From the NCBI RefSeq assembly GCF_001028705.1, contig NZ_CP011770.1, forward strand, positions 1,119,501-1,183,500: a DNA stretch of 64,000 bases. Direction: 5' to 3'. A model generated the notes under the pieces. The model made no database searches, was not told the origin of the DNA, and was given only the letters and a program-made list of their open reading frames with translations. Source of the stretch: Croceicoccus naphthovorans. Lineage in GTDB: Bacteria; Pseudomonadota; Alphaproteobacteria; Sphingomonadales; Sphingomonadaceae. Numbering within the stretch: the first letter of the stretch is position 1; every line of letters starts with the position of its first letter. Below, one piece after another: positions 27,276-36,000 of this stretch. A program made the position numbers and the translations under genes.

Positions 27276-27851
27276 TTATTCGGCGGCGGCTTTCTTAGCA
27301 GGCGCGCGCTTGCGCGGTGCGGCCTTTTTCGCGGCAGGCTTCGCAGTCGTCTTCTTAGGGGCCGCTGCTGTCTTCGGCGCAGCTGCCTTCTTCGGCGCAG
27401 ATGCCTTCTTCGGAGCGGCAGCCTTTTTGGGTGCTGCCTTGGTCGCCGCGGGCTTGCGGCCCAGACCGATCTTCTTGGCCAGTTCACGACGCTTTTCCGC
27501 GTAGTTGGGGGCAACCATCGGATAATCGGCAGGCAGGTTCCAGCGCTTGCGATAGTCTTCCGGCGTCATGTTGTAATGCGTCATCAAGTGACGCTTCAGC
27601 ATTTTCAGCTTCTTACCGTCTTCAAGACAAACGATATAGTCCGGCTTTATTGATGCGCGCACGGAAACAGCCGGTTCGGGCGGCGCTTCTTCGGCCACCG
27701 TTTGGCCAAGGCCGGACAGCGTGCTGTAAACACTGCTGATCAGGGATGATACATCGCCGATGTCGACCGAATTGTTGCTGACGTGCGCAGCAACGATGTC
27801 CGAGGTCAACGTAATCAGCGTTTCGGAAGTGGGGGAGGTATCTTGTTCCAC
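27276..27851 (-). CDS. MucR/Ros-family regulator with histone H1-like tail
   Basis: The 191-residue protein has the MucR fold: an N-terminal helical oligomerisation part (ITLTSDIVAAHVSNNSVDIG, VSSLISSVYSTLSGLG). Its zinc finger is of Cys-Asp-His-His type (VCLEDGKKLKMLKRHLMTHY, spacing C-x2-D-x9-H-x3-H), followed by NMTPEDYRKRWNLPADYPMV. Such regulators bind AT-rich DNA and can bridge or silence promoters. After residue about 135 there is an extra Lys/Ala/Pro tail with repeated AAPKKA units (residues to 191), like histone H1 or AlgP, absent from typical MucR of about 140 residues. An AT-rich near-palindrome lies upstream. Confidence 0.93.
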   Translation of the reverse strand: MEQDTSPTSETLITLTSDIVAAHVSNNSVDIGDVSSLISSVYSTLSGLGQTVAEEAPPEPAVSVRASIKPDYIVCLEDGKKLKMLKRHLMTHYNMTPEDYRKRWNLPADYPMVAPNYAEKRRELAKKIGLGRKPAATKAAPKKAAAPKKASAPKKAAAPKTAAAPKKTTAKPAAKKAAPRKRAPAKKAAAE

Positions 27852-27901
27852 GAATGCCTCTCTATTTTGAAATTCTCACGGATTGGAAAAAATCATGATC
27901 A

Positions 27902-27930
27902 GATATCCTTTAATGTACATTTAAAATATC
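27902..27930. promoter_or_regulatory. AT-rich near-palindrome upstream of the MucR gene
   Basis: GATATCC-TTTAA-TGTACA-TTTAAA-ATATC is a near-palindrome 50-80 bases before the MucR start. MucR proteins are known to bind AT-rich sites and repress their own genes, so autoregulation is plausible but not shown. Confidence 0.35.
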
Positions 27931-27990
27931 TGCAACGGCCCGGGAGTGCGGGACTGGAATCGCCTAAACCGAAAGCATGTCGTAGTACTA

Positions 27991-29115
27991 TTAGAACGCT
28001 TGAATGATTTGCCGTAATTTCGTCGCGCCGTATTCTCCGTAAAGCCTATGACCGGCCGGAATCGGATGCGGGCCGTTGTTCGTGCCATCGAAAATCACGT
28101 CGCGGGTTTCCGGTGTGACCCAACCCGTTACATCGACGGTATAAGTGCCCGAGACACTATTGGCGGCGGAAAAAATCGCATCGCGGCAAGCGGTAAGGTC
28201 TTCGCCATAGCCATAGTAACTGGAGAACGGACCGAAGACGAAAATGACCATATCGGGCGCACCATCTCGCAATACTTCGAAATAGTGTCTTGCCGCTTCT
28301 TCCAGCGCTGCGGGTTCATGGCGTCCGCAGTCGTTGATGCCGCCCGCGATTACGGCGACATCCGGCGGTCCACCATTCACGGCCTCCAGTACGTCTTCCG
28401 GGCGGTCGGCAAAATTCAGCTTTTCATCCAGACGCTGCAAATATCCGGTGCCTCCGACGGCCGCCAGAATGGGATCGTGCCAACCAAGCATGGAGGCCAT
28501 CCATGCCCCCCACGATCGGGTGACGTGGCCGGCCCCAGTACCTTCCGTGACGGAATCGCCGATAAAGACTGCGGTCGGTCCTTCGAACGCAGGGGGTGAT
28601 CCCAGTGCTTCACCCGACGGAAGCCTGAGACCGCTGTAGATCATCGCGCTGCCGCGCAGAGTAATCCTGCGATCTTGCGCAGAGGGCGGCATGACCACGC
28701 GGGTATATCGCCGCTTTCCCGTCTGTTGGGCGAGGAAGTCCAGAGCGCTTGTCGAGGTTTCGGCCCCGTCGACAGAAAGAAATACCCCACTGGCGAGTCC
28801 GGAATCGCGGGTGACGACTTCGAATTCGGACTGGCCGCCGGGCAACACGAAGTCGATCCCGGTCAGGGATCCGCGCCGCTGGTTCGAAAATCCGTTGGCG
28901 TCGAACATCGGCGCGTACAGGGTCTTTGCTTGCGGAAAGAGATACCCCTGGGCCCAGCTGTCGACGGGTGTGGCGGTCCGCCCGCCCAAGACGATCACGC
29001 GCGAATCGTCGCTGGGTATGACGACACCGTCGGCAAAGGCGCTTGCGAACCCGGCGCTGATCTGGACAGTGACCGGATCGAACTGCAATTCGCCCTTCTC
29101 AAGGGCTTGCTGCAA
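27991..29115 (-). CDS. SGNH/GDSL hydrolase, 5' end apparently disrupted
   Basis: The intact part codes 374 residues. An N-terminal beta-rich region (VIVLGGRTATPVDSWAQGYL) is followed by an SGNH domain with block I TAVFIGDSVTEGTG, block III-like VIAGGINDCGRH and block V GPHPIPAGHRLYGEYG (Asn and His/Asp catalytic region). It would hydrolyse an ester, perhaps on carbohydrate. The only start in frame is a TTG at 29115, immediately after an in-frame TGA and without a ribosome site. The upstream DNA codes a Pro-Thr linker in this frame and a signal peptide in another, so the gene looks broken (see 29116-29287). Confidence 0.75.
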   Translation of the reverse strand: MQQALEKGELQFDPVTVQISAGFASAFADGVVIPSDDSRVIVLGGRTATPVDSWAQGYLFPQAKTLYAPMFDANGFSNQRRGSLTGIDFVLPGGQSEFEVVTRDSGLASGVFLSVDGAETSTSALDFLAQQTGKRRYTRVVMPPSAQDRRITLRGSAMIYSGLRLPSGEALGSPPAFEGPTAVFIGDSVTEGTGAGHVTRSWGAWMASMLGWHDPILAAVGGTGYLQRLDEKLNFADRPEDVLEAVNGGPPDVAVIAGGINDCGRHEPAALEEAARHYFEVLRDGAPDMVIFVFGPFSSYYGYGEDLTACRDAIFSAANSVSGTYTVDVTGWVTPETRDVIFDGTNNGPHPIPAGHRLYGEYGATKLRQIIQAF

Positions 29116-29287
29116 TCACGTGATCGCGGCGCTTGTTGGTGTCGGCGTCGCGGTGGGTGTCGGGCTGGGCGACGGCGTCGGTGTTGCCACGATCGGGCAG
29201 GCGCGTCGCTGTCAGAGCCACCACCTCCGCAGGCCTGAAGAGAAAAAGCGACAGGCCGGCAAGCAAAACGGATCCGTAGCGCAGCAT
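29116..29287 (-). pseudogene. Detached signal peptide and Pro-Thr linker of the SGNH hydrolase
   Basis: An ATG at 29287, behind GGGGGGAT, opens MLRYGSVLLAGLSLFLFRPA, a good signal peptide. In that frame the reading turns to ordinary sequence and stops at 29099. Shifting by one base gives ACPIVATPTPSPSPTPTATP and PTSAAIT, a typical Pro-Thr linker, then TGA at 29116-29118 and directly the hydrolase. One frameshift plus one nonsense codon would have to be repaired to join the parts. Sequencing error is the alternative. Confidence 0.55.
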
Positions 29288-29480
29288 TTCGATCCCCCCA
29301 TGAAATATCCGCAACGCATTGGATTATCGGAGTAACCCCGACAAGGTTCGGTCACAAGCCCCGCCAAGAAATTCGGCCGCATTATCGGGGGGTCGACAAG
29401 CATGGCGCGATCCCCTAATGCGCGCGCTTTCCGGGCCGGGTGGCCCACCAACGCGAACCAAAGCGAAAGCGAGTGTTGCT

Positions 29481-29963
29481 ATGAAACTTACAGATATCCG
29501 TGACAACGAAGGTGCCCGCCATCGCCGCATGCGCGTGGGCCGTGGCATCGGTTCGGGCAAGGGCAAGACTTCTGGCCGTGGTCAGAAGGGCCAGAAGAGC
29601 CGTTCGGGCGTTGCCGTAAAGGGCTTCGAAGGCGGCCAGATGCCGCTCCACATGCGCCTGCCGAAGCGCGGCTTCAACAACCCGTTCGGCAAGGACTATG
29701 CGCAGGTCAACCTGGGCATGATCCAGAAGTTCATCGACGCAGGCAAGCTGGATACCAAGAACGTCATCGACCACGAAGCGCTGCAGGCCGCCGGCCTTGC
29801 GCGCGGTGGCAAGGACGGTGTCCGTCTGCTCGGCAAGGGCGAACTGACCACCAAGGCGAGCTTCAAGGTCGCCGGCGTGTCGAAGGGCGCGCGCGAGGCG
29901 GTGGAGAAGCTGGGCGGTTCGGTCGAAACGACCGCGCCCGCCAAGGCCGAAGCCGCCGAATAA
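29481..29963 (+). CDS. rplO: 50S ribosomal protein L15
   Basis: The 160-residue product starts [20 protein letters not shown] and shows [20 protein letters not shown] and [20 protein letters not shown], all L15 hallmarks. The ATG at 29481 has no strong Shine-Dalgarno site, only AGCGAG. The gene is separated from rpmD by 12 kb, so it must be transcribed from a promoter in 29300-29470. A short non-conserved in-frame extension upstream is ignored. Confidence 0.97.
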   Translation: MKLTDIRDNEGARHRRMRVGRGIGSGKGKTSGRGQKGQKSRSGVAVKGFEGGQMPLHMRLPKRGFNNPFGKDYAQVNLGMIQKFIDAGKLDTKNVIDHEALQAAGLARGGKDGVRLLGKGELTTKASFKVAGVSKGAREAVEKLGGSVETTAPAKAEAAE

Positions 29964-29975
29964 TCGGGACAAGGA

Positions 29976-30005
29976 ACGGGCGAGGGTGGTTGCATCCTCG
30001 CCCGT
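29976..30005 (+). other. Perfect 10-bp hairpin between rplO and secY
   Basis: ACGGGCGAGG pairs exactly with CCTCGCCCGT around a 10-nt loop. No T-tract follows, so it is more likely an mRNA-stability or regulatory hairpin than a terminator. Confidence 0.45.
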
Positions 30006-30091
30006 GACCTATATGGCCTGTTCCTGACCGGCAGGCGGCCCATGCGTCGCCATTCCAGCCGGACGATCCGCAAGGCTTTAGATACAAGACC

Positions 30092-31456
30092 ATGGCATCA
30101 CGCGCCGACAATATTGCGAGCAACATGTCCCTTGCCAATTTCGGCAAGGCGACGGAGCTTAAGCAGCGCATCTGGTTCACGCTGGGTGCGCTTATCGTTT
30201 TCCGGTTCCTGAGCTTCGTTCCGCTTCCCGGCGTGAACCCGCTGATCCTTCAGGATCTCTACGCGCAGACGCGTGGCGGCGTGCTCGACCTGTTCAACAC
30301 ATTCTCGGGCGGCAGCCTTGAGCGGATGAGTCTCATCGCGCTCGGCATCATGCCCTATATCACGGCATCTATCGTCGTTCAGCTTGGTGCGGCGCTGCAC
30401 CCCTCGCTCGCCGCCTTGAAAAAGGAAGGCGAAAGCGGGCGCAAGAAGCTGAACCAGTATACCCGGTACGGCACTGTCGGCCTGACCGCGGTGCAGGGAT
30501 ATTTCCTTGCGGTCGGCCTTGAAACCTTTTCAGCGTCGAGCGGCCTTCACGCGGTTGTCGTGCCGGGCCTGATGTTCCGCATCGGCGCGGTGATCAGCCT
30601 TGTCGGCGGCACGATGTTCCTGCTGTGGCTGGGCGAACAGATCACGTCGCGCGGCATCGGCAACGGCGTTTCGCTGATCATCATGGCGGGCATCATCGCC
30701 CAGTTCCCGACCGTAACGGCACAGCTGTTCGAAGGTGGCCGCTCGGGCTCGATCTCGCCGTTCCTGATCTTTGCGTTTCTTGCGGTGATCGTTCTGCTGA
30801 TCCTCTTCATCTCGTTCATGGAGCGTGCGCAGCGCCGGTTGCTGATCCAGTATCCCAAGCGCGCCAGCCAGCGCGGCATGATGCAGGCGGATCGTTCGCA
30901 CCTGCCGCTGAAGATCAACACCGCGGGCGTTATCCCGCCGATCTTCGCGTCGTCACTGCTTCTGCTGCCGCTGACGATCACGCAATTCGCGCAGAACTCG
31001 ATCAGCACCGATAGTGCGGTCGGCGGCGCGCTGGTTACGTTGAACCAGTATCTTCAGCATGGTCAGCCGATTTATCTGACGCTTTACGCCATTGGCATCG
31101 TGTTCTTCGCATTCTTCTACACCGCGGTTGTCTTTAACCCGGAAGAAACGGCGGATAACCTGAAGAAGAACGGCGGTTTCATCCCCGGTATCCGTCCGGG
31201 CAAGCGCACCGCCGATTACCTCGATTACGTTCTGACGCGCATCACCGTGATCGGTGCGGCCTATCTGGCGCTGGTCTGCGTTCTGCCGGAATGGGTCATC
31301 GCCCAGACGGGCCTGCCGTTCTTCCTTGGCGGCACCAGCCTGCTGATCGTCGTGAACGTCACCGTCGATACGATCGCCCAGATTCAAAGCCACCTGCTGG
31401 CGCACCAGTATGGCGATCTTATCAAAAAGGCTAAGTTGAAGGGGCGGCTGCGCTGA
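30092..31456 (+). CDS. secY: Sec translocon subunit SecY
   Basis: The 454-residue product is the inner-membrane protein-conducting channel, with ten hydrophobic segments. Clear landmarks are LGALIVFRFLSFVPLPGVNP (TM1 and plug side), RMSLIALGIMPYITASIVVQ, the cytoplasmic loop LLIQYPKRASQRGMMQADRS and GGFIPGIRPGKRTADYLDYV before TM9. It keeps its usual place between rplO and adk. A 128-nt gap with a hairpin precedes it. Confidence 0.98.
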   Translation: MASRADNIASNMSLANFGKATELKQRIWFTLGALIVFRFLSFVPLPGVNPLILQDLYAQTRGGVLDLFNTFSGGSLERMSLIALGIMPYITASIVVQLGAALHPSLAALKKEGESGRKKLNQYTRYGTVGLTAVQGYFLAVGLETFSASSGLHAVVVPGLMFRIGAVISLVGGTMFLLWLGEQITSRGIGNGVSLIIMAGIIAQFPTVTAQLFEGGRSGSISPFLIFAFLAVIVLLILFISFMERAQRRLLIQYPKRASQRGMMQADRSHLPLKINTAGVIPPIFASSLLLLPLTITQFAQNSISTDSAVGGALVTLNQYLQHGQPIYLTLYAIGIVFFAFFYTAVVFNPEETADNLKKNGGFIPGIRPGKRTADYLDYVLTRITVIGAAYLALVCVLPEWVIAQTGLPFFLGGTSLLIVVNVTVDTIAQIQSHLLAHQYGDLIKKAKLKGRLR

Positions 31457-31490
31457 TTTACCGCGGCAGGGCAACAGGGAGAGTCTTCTC

Positions 31491-32138
31491 GTGAACATTA
31501 TCCTCCTCGGCCCTCCGGGCGCAGGCAAGGGCACACAGTCGCAGCGTCTGGTCGACAAGTATGGCATGCGCCAGCTTTCCACCGGCGACATGCTGCGCGC
31601 GGCGGTCAAGGCGCAGACGGCGGTCGGCCTTCAGGCCAAGGCCGTGATGGATGCGGGCGAACTGGTGTCGGACACCATCGTCTCCGCTTTGATCAGCGAA
31701 GAGCTGGCGGGTATGGCGCCCAGCACCGGCGCGATCTTCGACGGCTATCCCCGCACCGAAGCACAGGCGCTGATGCTGGACGAGATCCTGTCGCAGCATG
31801 GCCGCACCCTGGCTCATGTGATCGAGCTTGAGGTGAACGAAGACGCGTTGGTCGAGCGGATCACCGGGCGCTTTACCTGCGCCAGCTGTGGCAAGGGCTA
31901 TCACGACACGTTCGAACAGCCCAAGCAGCCGGGCGTGTGCGACAAGTGCGGCAGCACCGAGTTCAAGCGCCGCCCCGATGATAACGAGGAAACCGTGCGG
32001 ACCCGCATGGCCGAATATCGCGCCAAGACCGCGCCGATCCTGCCGGTCTACGAAGCGCGCGGCATTGTCAGCCGCGTCGACGGCATGGCCGACATCGATG
32101 AGGTGACGGCGGCCATCTGCAAGATCCTCGATTCCTGA
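31491..32138 (+). CDS. adk: Adenylate kinase (zinc-type LID)
   Basis: The 215-residue enzyme interconverts ATP + AMP and 2 ADP. It starts at a GTG behind GGGAGAG: MNIILLGPPGAGKGTQSQRL holds the P-loop. STGDMLRAAVKAQT is the AMP site, and DGYPRTEAQA is conserved. The LID has four cysteines (CASCGKGYH and VCDKCG), the structural zinc-binding form. The order secY-adk is typical; the usual next gene rpsM is 3.4 kb away. Confidence 0.97.
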   Translation: MNIILLGPPGAGKGTQSQRLVDKYGMRQLSTGDMLRAAVKAQTAVGLQAKAVMDAGELVSDTIVSALISEELAGMAPSTGAIFDGYPRTEAQALMLDEILSQHGRTLAHVIELEVNEDALVERITGRFTCASCGKGYHDTFEQPKQPGVCDKCGSTEFKRRPDDNEETVRTRMAEYRAKTAPILPVYEARGIVSRVDGMADIDEVTAAICKILDS

Positions 32139-32229
32139 CAGTGATCCACACCCGCGCGGTTTGACGCCGCGCGGCGCTGTGCTAGCCCTTCGCTTCCGAA
32201 CAAGCTTCGGACGGGGAAGGGGTTTTTCC

Positions 32230-33003
32230 ATGCGTATCGCACTTTCGCTTGCCGCTACCGGCGCTGCCATGGCCTTGGGCGCGCCCGCCAAAGCCGAGAT
32301 GCAGAAGATCGGCGAAAGCGGCTTCGTCTCGCGTCACACCGCAACCGTGGCGGCAACGCCCGATGCGGCGTGGGCGGCGCTGATCGAACCTTCGGGCTGG
32401 TGGAACGGCGCGCATACCTTTTCGGGTGAGCCGGACAACCTGACGCTCGACCCGCGCGCGCTGGGCTGTTTTTGCGAGATGTTGCCGGTGGGCGAAGGTC
32501 GGTCCAGCCCCGGCAGCGTGCGGCATATGCAAGTTCTTTTCGCCGATCCGGGCACGGCGCTGCGCCTGTCGGGGGCGCTGGGCCCGTTGCAGAGCGAGCC
32601 GGTCGGCGCGGTCCTGACCGTGACGCTGAAGCAGGAAGACGCGGGCACGCGTATCCTGTTCGAATATGTCGTCGGCGGCACGATGCGCTATTCGGTCGAC
32701 CAGATCGGCCCGGCGGTGGACCGCGTGGTCGGCGAGCAACTCGCCAGCCTTGCCGCACAGCTGGGCGTTGCAGGTCAGGGGCCGGAGGCGATCGAACTGC
32801 CCGCATCCACCGCTGCCGAACCGGAAGAAGCGCCTGCCGAAATGGATGTCCCCGCCACGCAGGTGGAACAAGAAGCGGCAAGCTTCGGCGCGGATTTTCT
32901 CGACGATGTCGACGCGGCGCAAGCGGCCGTCGAAGAAGCCGAACTGCCGCCCGCCGATGCCGATGCCCCGGCCGAACCCCTGGACGAATTCGATACCCGG
33001 TAG
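32230..33003 (+). CDS. Secreted SRPBCC-family protein
   Basis: The 257-residue product has a signal peptide (MRIALSLAATGAAMALGAPA then KAEM). A START/SRPBCC-like domain follows (about 30-190; SRHTATVAATPDAAWAALIE and SGWWNGAHTFSGEPDNLTLD at the start, TRILFEYVVGGTMRYSV at the end). The C-terminal tail is acidic and alanine-rich (EEAPAEMDVPATQVEQEAAS and on). Such folds bind hydrophobic ligands; the role here is unknown. AAGGGG lies before the ATG. It stands between adk and gdhA on the same strand. Confidence 0.75.
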   Translation: MRIALSLAATGAAMALGAPAKAEMQKIGESGFVSRHTATVAATPDAAWAALIEPSGWWNGAHTFSGEPDNLTLDPRALGCFCEMLPVGEGRSSPGSVRHMQVLFADPGTALRLSGALGPLQSEPVGAVLTVTLKQEDAGTRILFEYVVGGTMRYSVDQIGPAVDRVVGEQLASLAAQLGVAGQGPEAIELPASTAAEPEEAPAEMDVPATQVEQEAASFGADFLDDVDAAQAAVEEAELPPADADAPAEPLDEFDTR

Positions 33004-33099
33004 AGCGGTTAAACGGGTTTCCCCCCTGGGCTGAGGGCGTATGCTCCGCCTCGTTCTGTCGCGGCGACTCGCCCGCGGCGTCAAAAGGGGGGAAAGTTC

Positions 33100-34455
33100 A
33101 TGGCCGTTTCCGATCACGTCGACCTGCCGACGTTCATGGAGGGTGTAAAGCGCCGCAACCCGCACCAAGATGAATTCGTCCAGGCCGTGCAGGAAGTGGC
33201 CGAAGACATTTTCGACTTCATCGCGGACAAGGAAGAATACCACGAACAGCAAATCCTGCGCCGCATTGCAGAGCCCGATCGCGTCGTATCGTTCCGCGTC
33301 TGCTGGGAAGACGACAGCGGCAATATCCGCGTTCAGCGCGGCTGGCGGGTGCAGAACAACAACGCCATCGGCCCCTACAAGGGCGGTATCCGGTTCCACC
33401 CCAGCGTGACGGAAAGCGTTCTGAAGTTCCTCGCGTTCGAGCAGACCTTCAAGAACGCGCTGACCGGGTTGCCGATGGGTGGCGGCAAGGGCGGGTCGAA
33501 CTTCAACCCCAAGGGCAAGAGCGTGCGCGAGATCATGCGTTTCTGCCAAAGCTTCATGACCGAACTCTATCGCCACATCGGCGCGGATACCGACGTTCCG
33601 GCTGGCGACATCGGCGTCGGTGGGCGCGAGATCGGGTACATGTTCGGGCAGTACAAGCGCATCACCAACCAGTTCACCGGCGTACTGACCGGCAAGGGGT
33701 TGGAATGGGGCGGATCGCTGATCCGGACCGAGGCGACCGGATACGGCGCGGTCTATTTCCTCGACAATATGCTGAAGCACAAGAGCAACAGCCTCGACGG
33801 CAAGGTTGCGGTCATTTCAGGCAGCGGCAACGTGGCGACCCACGCGGCGGAGAAGATCCTGTACCTTGGCGGCAAACCGGTGACGCTGTCGGATTCGGGC
33901 GGGTTCATCCACGATCCCGAAGGACTGACGCAAGAGAAGATCGACTGGGTCAAGGCGCACAAGACGCACCGTCGCGGGCGGATCAGCGACTATGCGCAGG
34001 AATTCACCGGGGCGACTTTCTACGAGGGCAAGACGCCGTGGAACGTTCCGTGCGATGTCGCGCTGCCCTGCGCGACGCAGAACGAGTTGCTGGGCGACGA
34101 TGCCCGTGCGCTGGTCGCCAACGGCTGCATCGCGGTGTCCGAAGGGGCGAACATGCCCTCCAACCTCGAGGCCGTGCACGTCTTCAAGGATGCGAAGATC
34201 CTGTTCGCGCCGGGCAAGGCGGCGAACGCGGGCGGGGTCGCCGTTTCGGGGCTGGAAATGAGCCAGAACTCGGCACGGCGCGCGTGGAAGGAAGAAGAGC
34301 TCCAGGTCCTGCTGCGCGACATCATGGATGGCATCCACGATCGCTGCCTGACCTATGGCGAAATGGGCGGCGGCTACACCGACTATGTGCGCGGCGCGAA
34401 CATTGCGGGGTTCAAGAAGGTGGCCGACGCGATGCTGGCATTCGGCGTGGTCTGA
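33100..34455 (+). CDS. gdhA: Glutamate dehydrogenase, NADP-type
   Basis: The 451-residue enzyme makes glutamate from 2-oxoglutarate and ammonium. It shows the hexameric small-subunit pattern: EQTFKNALTGLPMGGGKGGS (catalytic Lys region), DTDVPAGDIGVGGREIGYMF and GYGAVYFLDNML. The Rossmann part reads GKVAVISGSGNVATHAAEKI, and PCATQNELLGDDARAL and NMPSNLEAVHVF follow. Length fits GdhA of about 447. A GGGGGGAAAG site precedes the ATG. Together with the TCA genes it links nitrogen assimilation to 2-oxoglutarate. Confidence 0.96.
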   Translation: MAVSDHVDLPTFMEGVKRRNPHQDEFVQAVQEVAEDIFDFIADKEEYHEQQILRRIAEPDRVVSFRVCWEDDSGNIRVQRGWRVQNNNAIGPYKGGIRFHPSVTESVLKFLAFEQTFKNALTGLPMGGGKGGSNFNPKGKSVREIMRFCQSFMTELYRHIGADTDVPAGDIGVGGREIGYMFGQYKRITNQFTGVLTGKGLEWGGSLIRTEATGYGAVYFLDNMLKHKSNSLDGKVAVISGSGNVATHAAEKILYLGGKPVTLSDSGGFIHDPEGLTQEKIDWVKAHKTHRRGRISDYAQEFTGATFYEGKTPWNVPCDVALPCATQNELLGDDARALVANGCIAVSEGANMPSNLEAVHVFKDAKILFAPGKAANAGGVAVSGLEMSQNSARRAWKEEELQVLLRDIMDGIHDRCLTYGEMGGGYTDYVRGANIAGFKKVADAMLAFGVV

Positions 34456-34517
34456 ACGCGGCGGTTTGACTGGGCGGTTGTGACCGGAACGGCGCATATG
34501 GTGAAAGGACGGAAAGT

Positions 34518-35297
34518 TTGGATTTTGGGATAGCGGGCCGCAAGGCCATCGTCTGCGGGTCGAGCCGGGGGCTTGGCCGCGGCTGTGCCGAGGCTTTGGC
34601 GGCAGAGGGTTGCACCGTGGTCGTCAACGGGATCGACCCCGACCGGCTGACGCGCACGGCTGACGAAATCGCCAGGCAGACGGGCGCGACGATGATTCCC
34701 GTCGCAGCCGACGTGACCACGCCCGATGGCCGCGCGGCGCTGATGGCCGCCATGCCCGACCCCGATATCCTGGTGACCAATGCCGCCGGTCCGCCGCCCG
34801 GCGATTTCCGCCAGATCGATAATGCGGCCCTGCATCTGGGCGTGGAAATGAACATGGCCACGCCGATCGCGCTTGTTCAGGCTGTGATCGACGGGATGAT
34901 CGAGCGCGGCTGGGGGCGGATCGTCAATATTACCTCGGCCTCTGTCATGACCTCTATCGTGGGGCTGGACCTGTCCAGCGGGGCACGGGCCGGGCTGACC
35001 GCATTCCTTGGCGGCGTGGCGCGGCAGGTTGCACCGCACGGCGTAACTATCAATCACCTGCTTCCGGGGATGTTCGATACCGATCGGCAAACCTCACTCA
35101 ACCGCACGACGGCAGAGAAGCAGGGCATCACGTTCGATCGGGCGGTTGCCAACCGGGTCGCCGGAATTCCGGTGGGCAGGCTGGCCGATCCGTCGGAATT
35201 CGGCGCGGCCTGCGCCTTCCTGTGCAGCGACAAGGCGGGGTTCATTACCGGGCAAAGCCTGCTGATGGACGGGGGCGCCTTTGCCAGCAATTTCTGA
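34518..35297 (+). CDS. SDR-family protein lacking the canonical Tyr-Lys pair
   Basis: The 259-residue protein has the Rossmann motif KAIVCGSSRGLGRGCAEALA, the ADVTTPDG segment, VTNAAGPPPGDF and the C-terminal FLCSDKAGFITGQSLLMDGG. Where classical SDRs have Tyr-x3-Lys it reads LDLSSGARAGLTAFLGGVAR, like the FabG-related 'BKR-like' subgroup with Ser/Arg at these places. Catalysis may differ or be lost. The start is a TTG at 34518, with GGACGGAAAG upstream; no ATG fits. It follows gdhA by 62 nt. Confidence 0.85.
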   Translation: MDFGIAGRKAIVCGSSRGLGRGCAEALAAEGCTVVVNGIDPDRLTRTADEIARQTGATMIPVAADVTTPDGRAALMAAMPDPDILVTNAAGPPPGDFRQIDNAALHLGVEMNMATPIALVQAVIDGMIERGWGRIVNITSASVMTSIVGLDLSSGARAGLTAFLGGVARQVAPHGVTINHLLPGMFDTDRQTSLNRTTAEKQGITFDRAVANRVAGIPVGRLADPSEFGAACAFLCSDKAGFITGQSLLMDGGAFASNF

Positions 35298-35579
35298 TCG
35301 TATTTTGACCGGGGCGACATGCTGCGCTATAGGATGGTCAGCGAAGGACGGAAGTCCGGCGGCGTCTTGGGGCGGCGCCCGTTGACTTGTAGCGCGAATC
35401 ACCGTAAGCGCGCCCCTCGCTCGTCATAAATCGGGTTGGTCCGGCCGGTCCGCGCATCGCGTGGGTCATCCGGGCTTTTTGCCGTTCAGCGGCAAGGCTT
35501 CGACAAAGTGGCGGGCATCGCAAGCGTTGAGATAGGGGGTGGCCCGATGGTCAAACCTCTGTGGAGCATGGAGAATTAA
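35298..35579 (+). other. Leader region of the rpsM (alpha) operon
   Basis: This 282-nt stretch contains no convincing gene. Since the operon is detached from adk, its promoter should lie here; no clear -35/-10 pair could be assigned. The rpsM ribosome site GGAGAA is at 35570-35575. Confidence 0.4.
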
Positions 35580-35948
35580 GTGGCTCGTATTGCCGGGGTA
35601 AACATCCCCACCAACAAGCGCGTTATCATCGCGCTCACCTACATCCACGGTATCGGTCCGAAGTCCGCCAAGGACATCGCCGCCAAGCTGGGTATCGACG
35701 AAGCTCGCCGTGTCCAGGACCTCACCGACCAGGAAGTCCTGCAGATCCGTGAAACGATCGACGCCGACTACCTCGTCGAAGGCGATCTTCGTCGCGAACA
35801 CGCGATGAACATCAAGCGCCTGATGGATCTGGCCTGCTATCGCGGCCTTCGTCACCGTAAGGGCCTTCCGGTCCGCGGTCAGCGCACGCACACCAATGCG
35901 CGCACCCGCAAGGGCAAGGCCAAGCCGATCGCCGGCAAGAAGAAGTAA
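35580..35948 (+). CDS. rpsM: 30S ribosomal protein S13
   Basis: The 122-residue product begins [20 protein letters not shown] with a GTG start and ends with [20 protein letters not shown] and [15 protein letters not shown]13 forms inter-subunit bridges and contacts P-site tRNA. It is the first gene of the alpha operon; GGAGAA stands in front. Confidence 0.98.
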   Translation: MARIAGVNIPTNKRVIIALTYIHGIGPKSAKDIAAKLGIDEARRVQDLTDQEVLQIRETIDADYLVEGDLRREHAMNIKRLMDLACYRGLRHRKGLPVRGQRTHTNARTRKGKAKPIAGKKK

Positions 35949-36000
35949 GGCTCGCTTCTAGCGACCCTATTCTTCCCTTCAGGATACAGGAACCCAAGAC

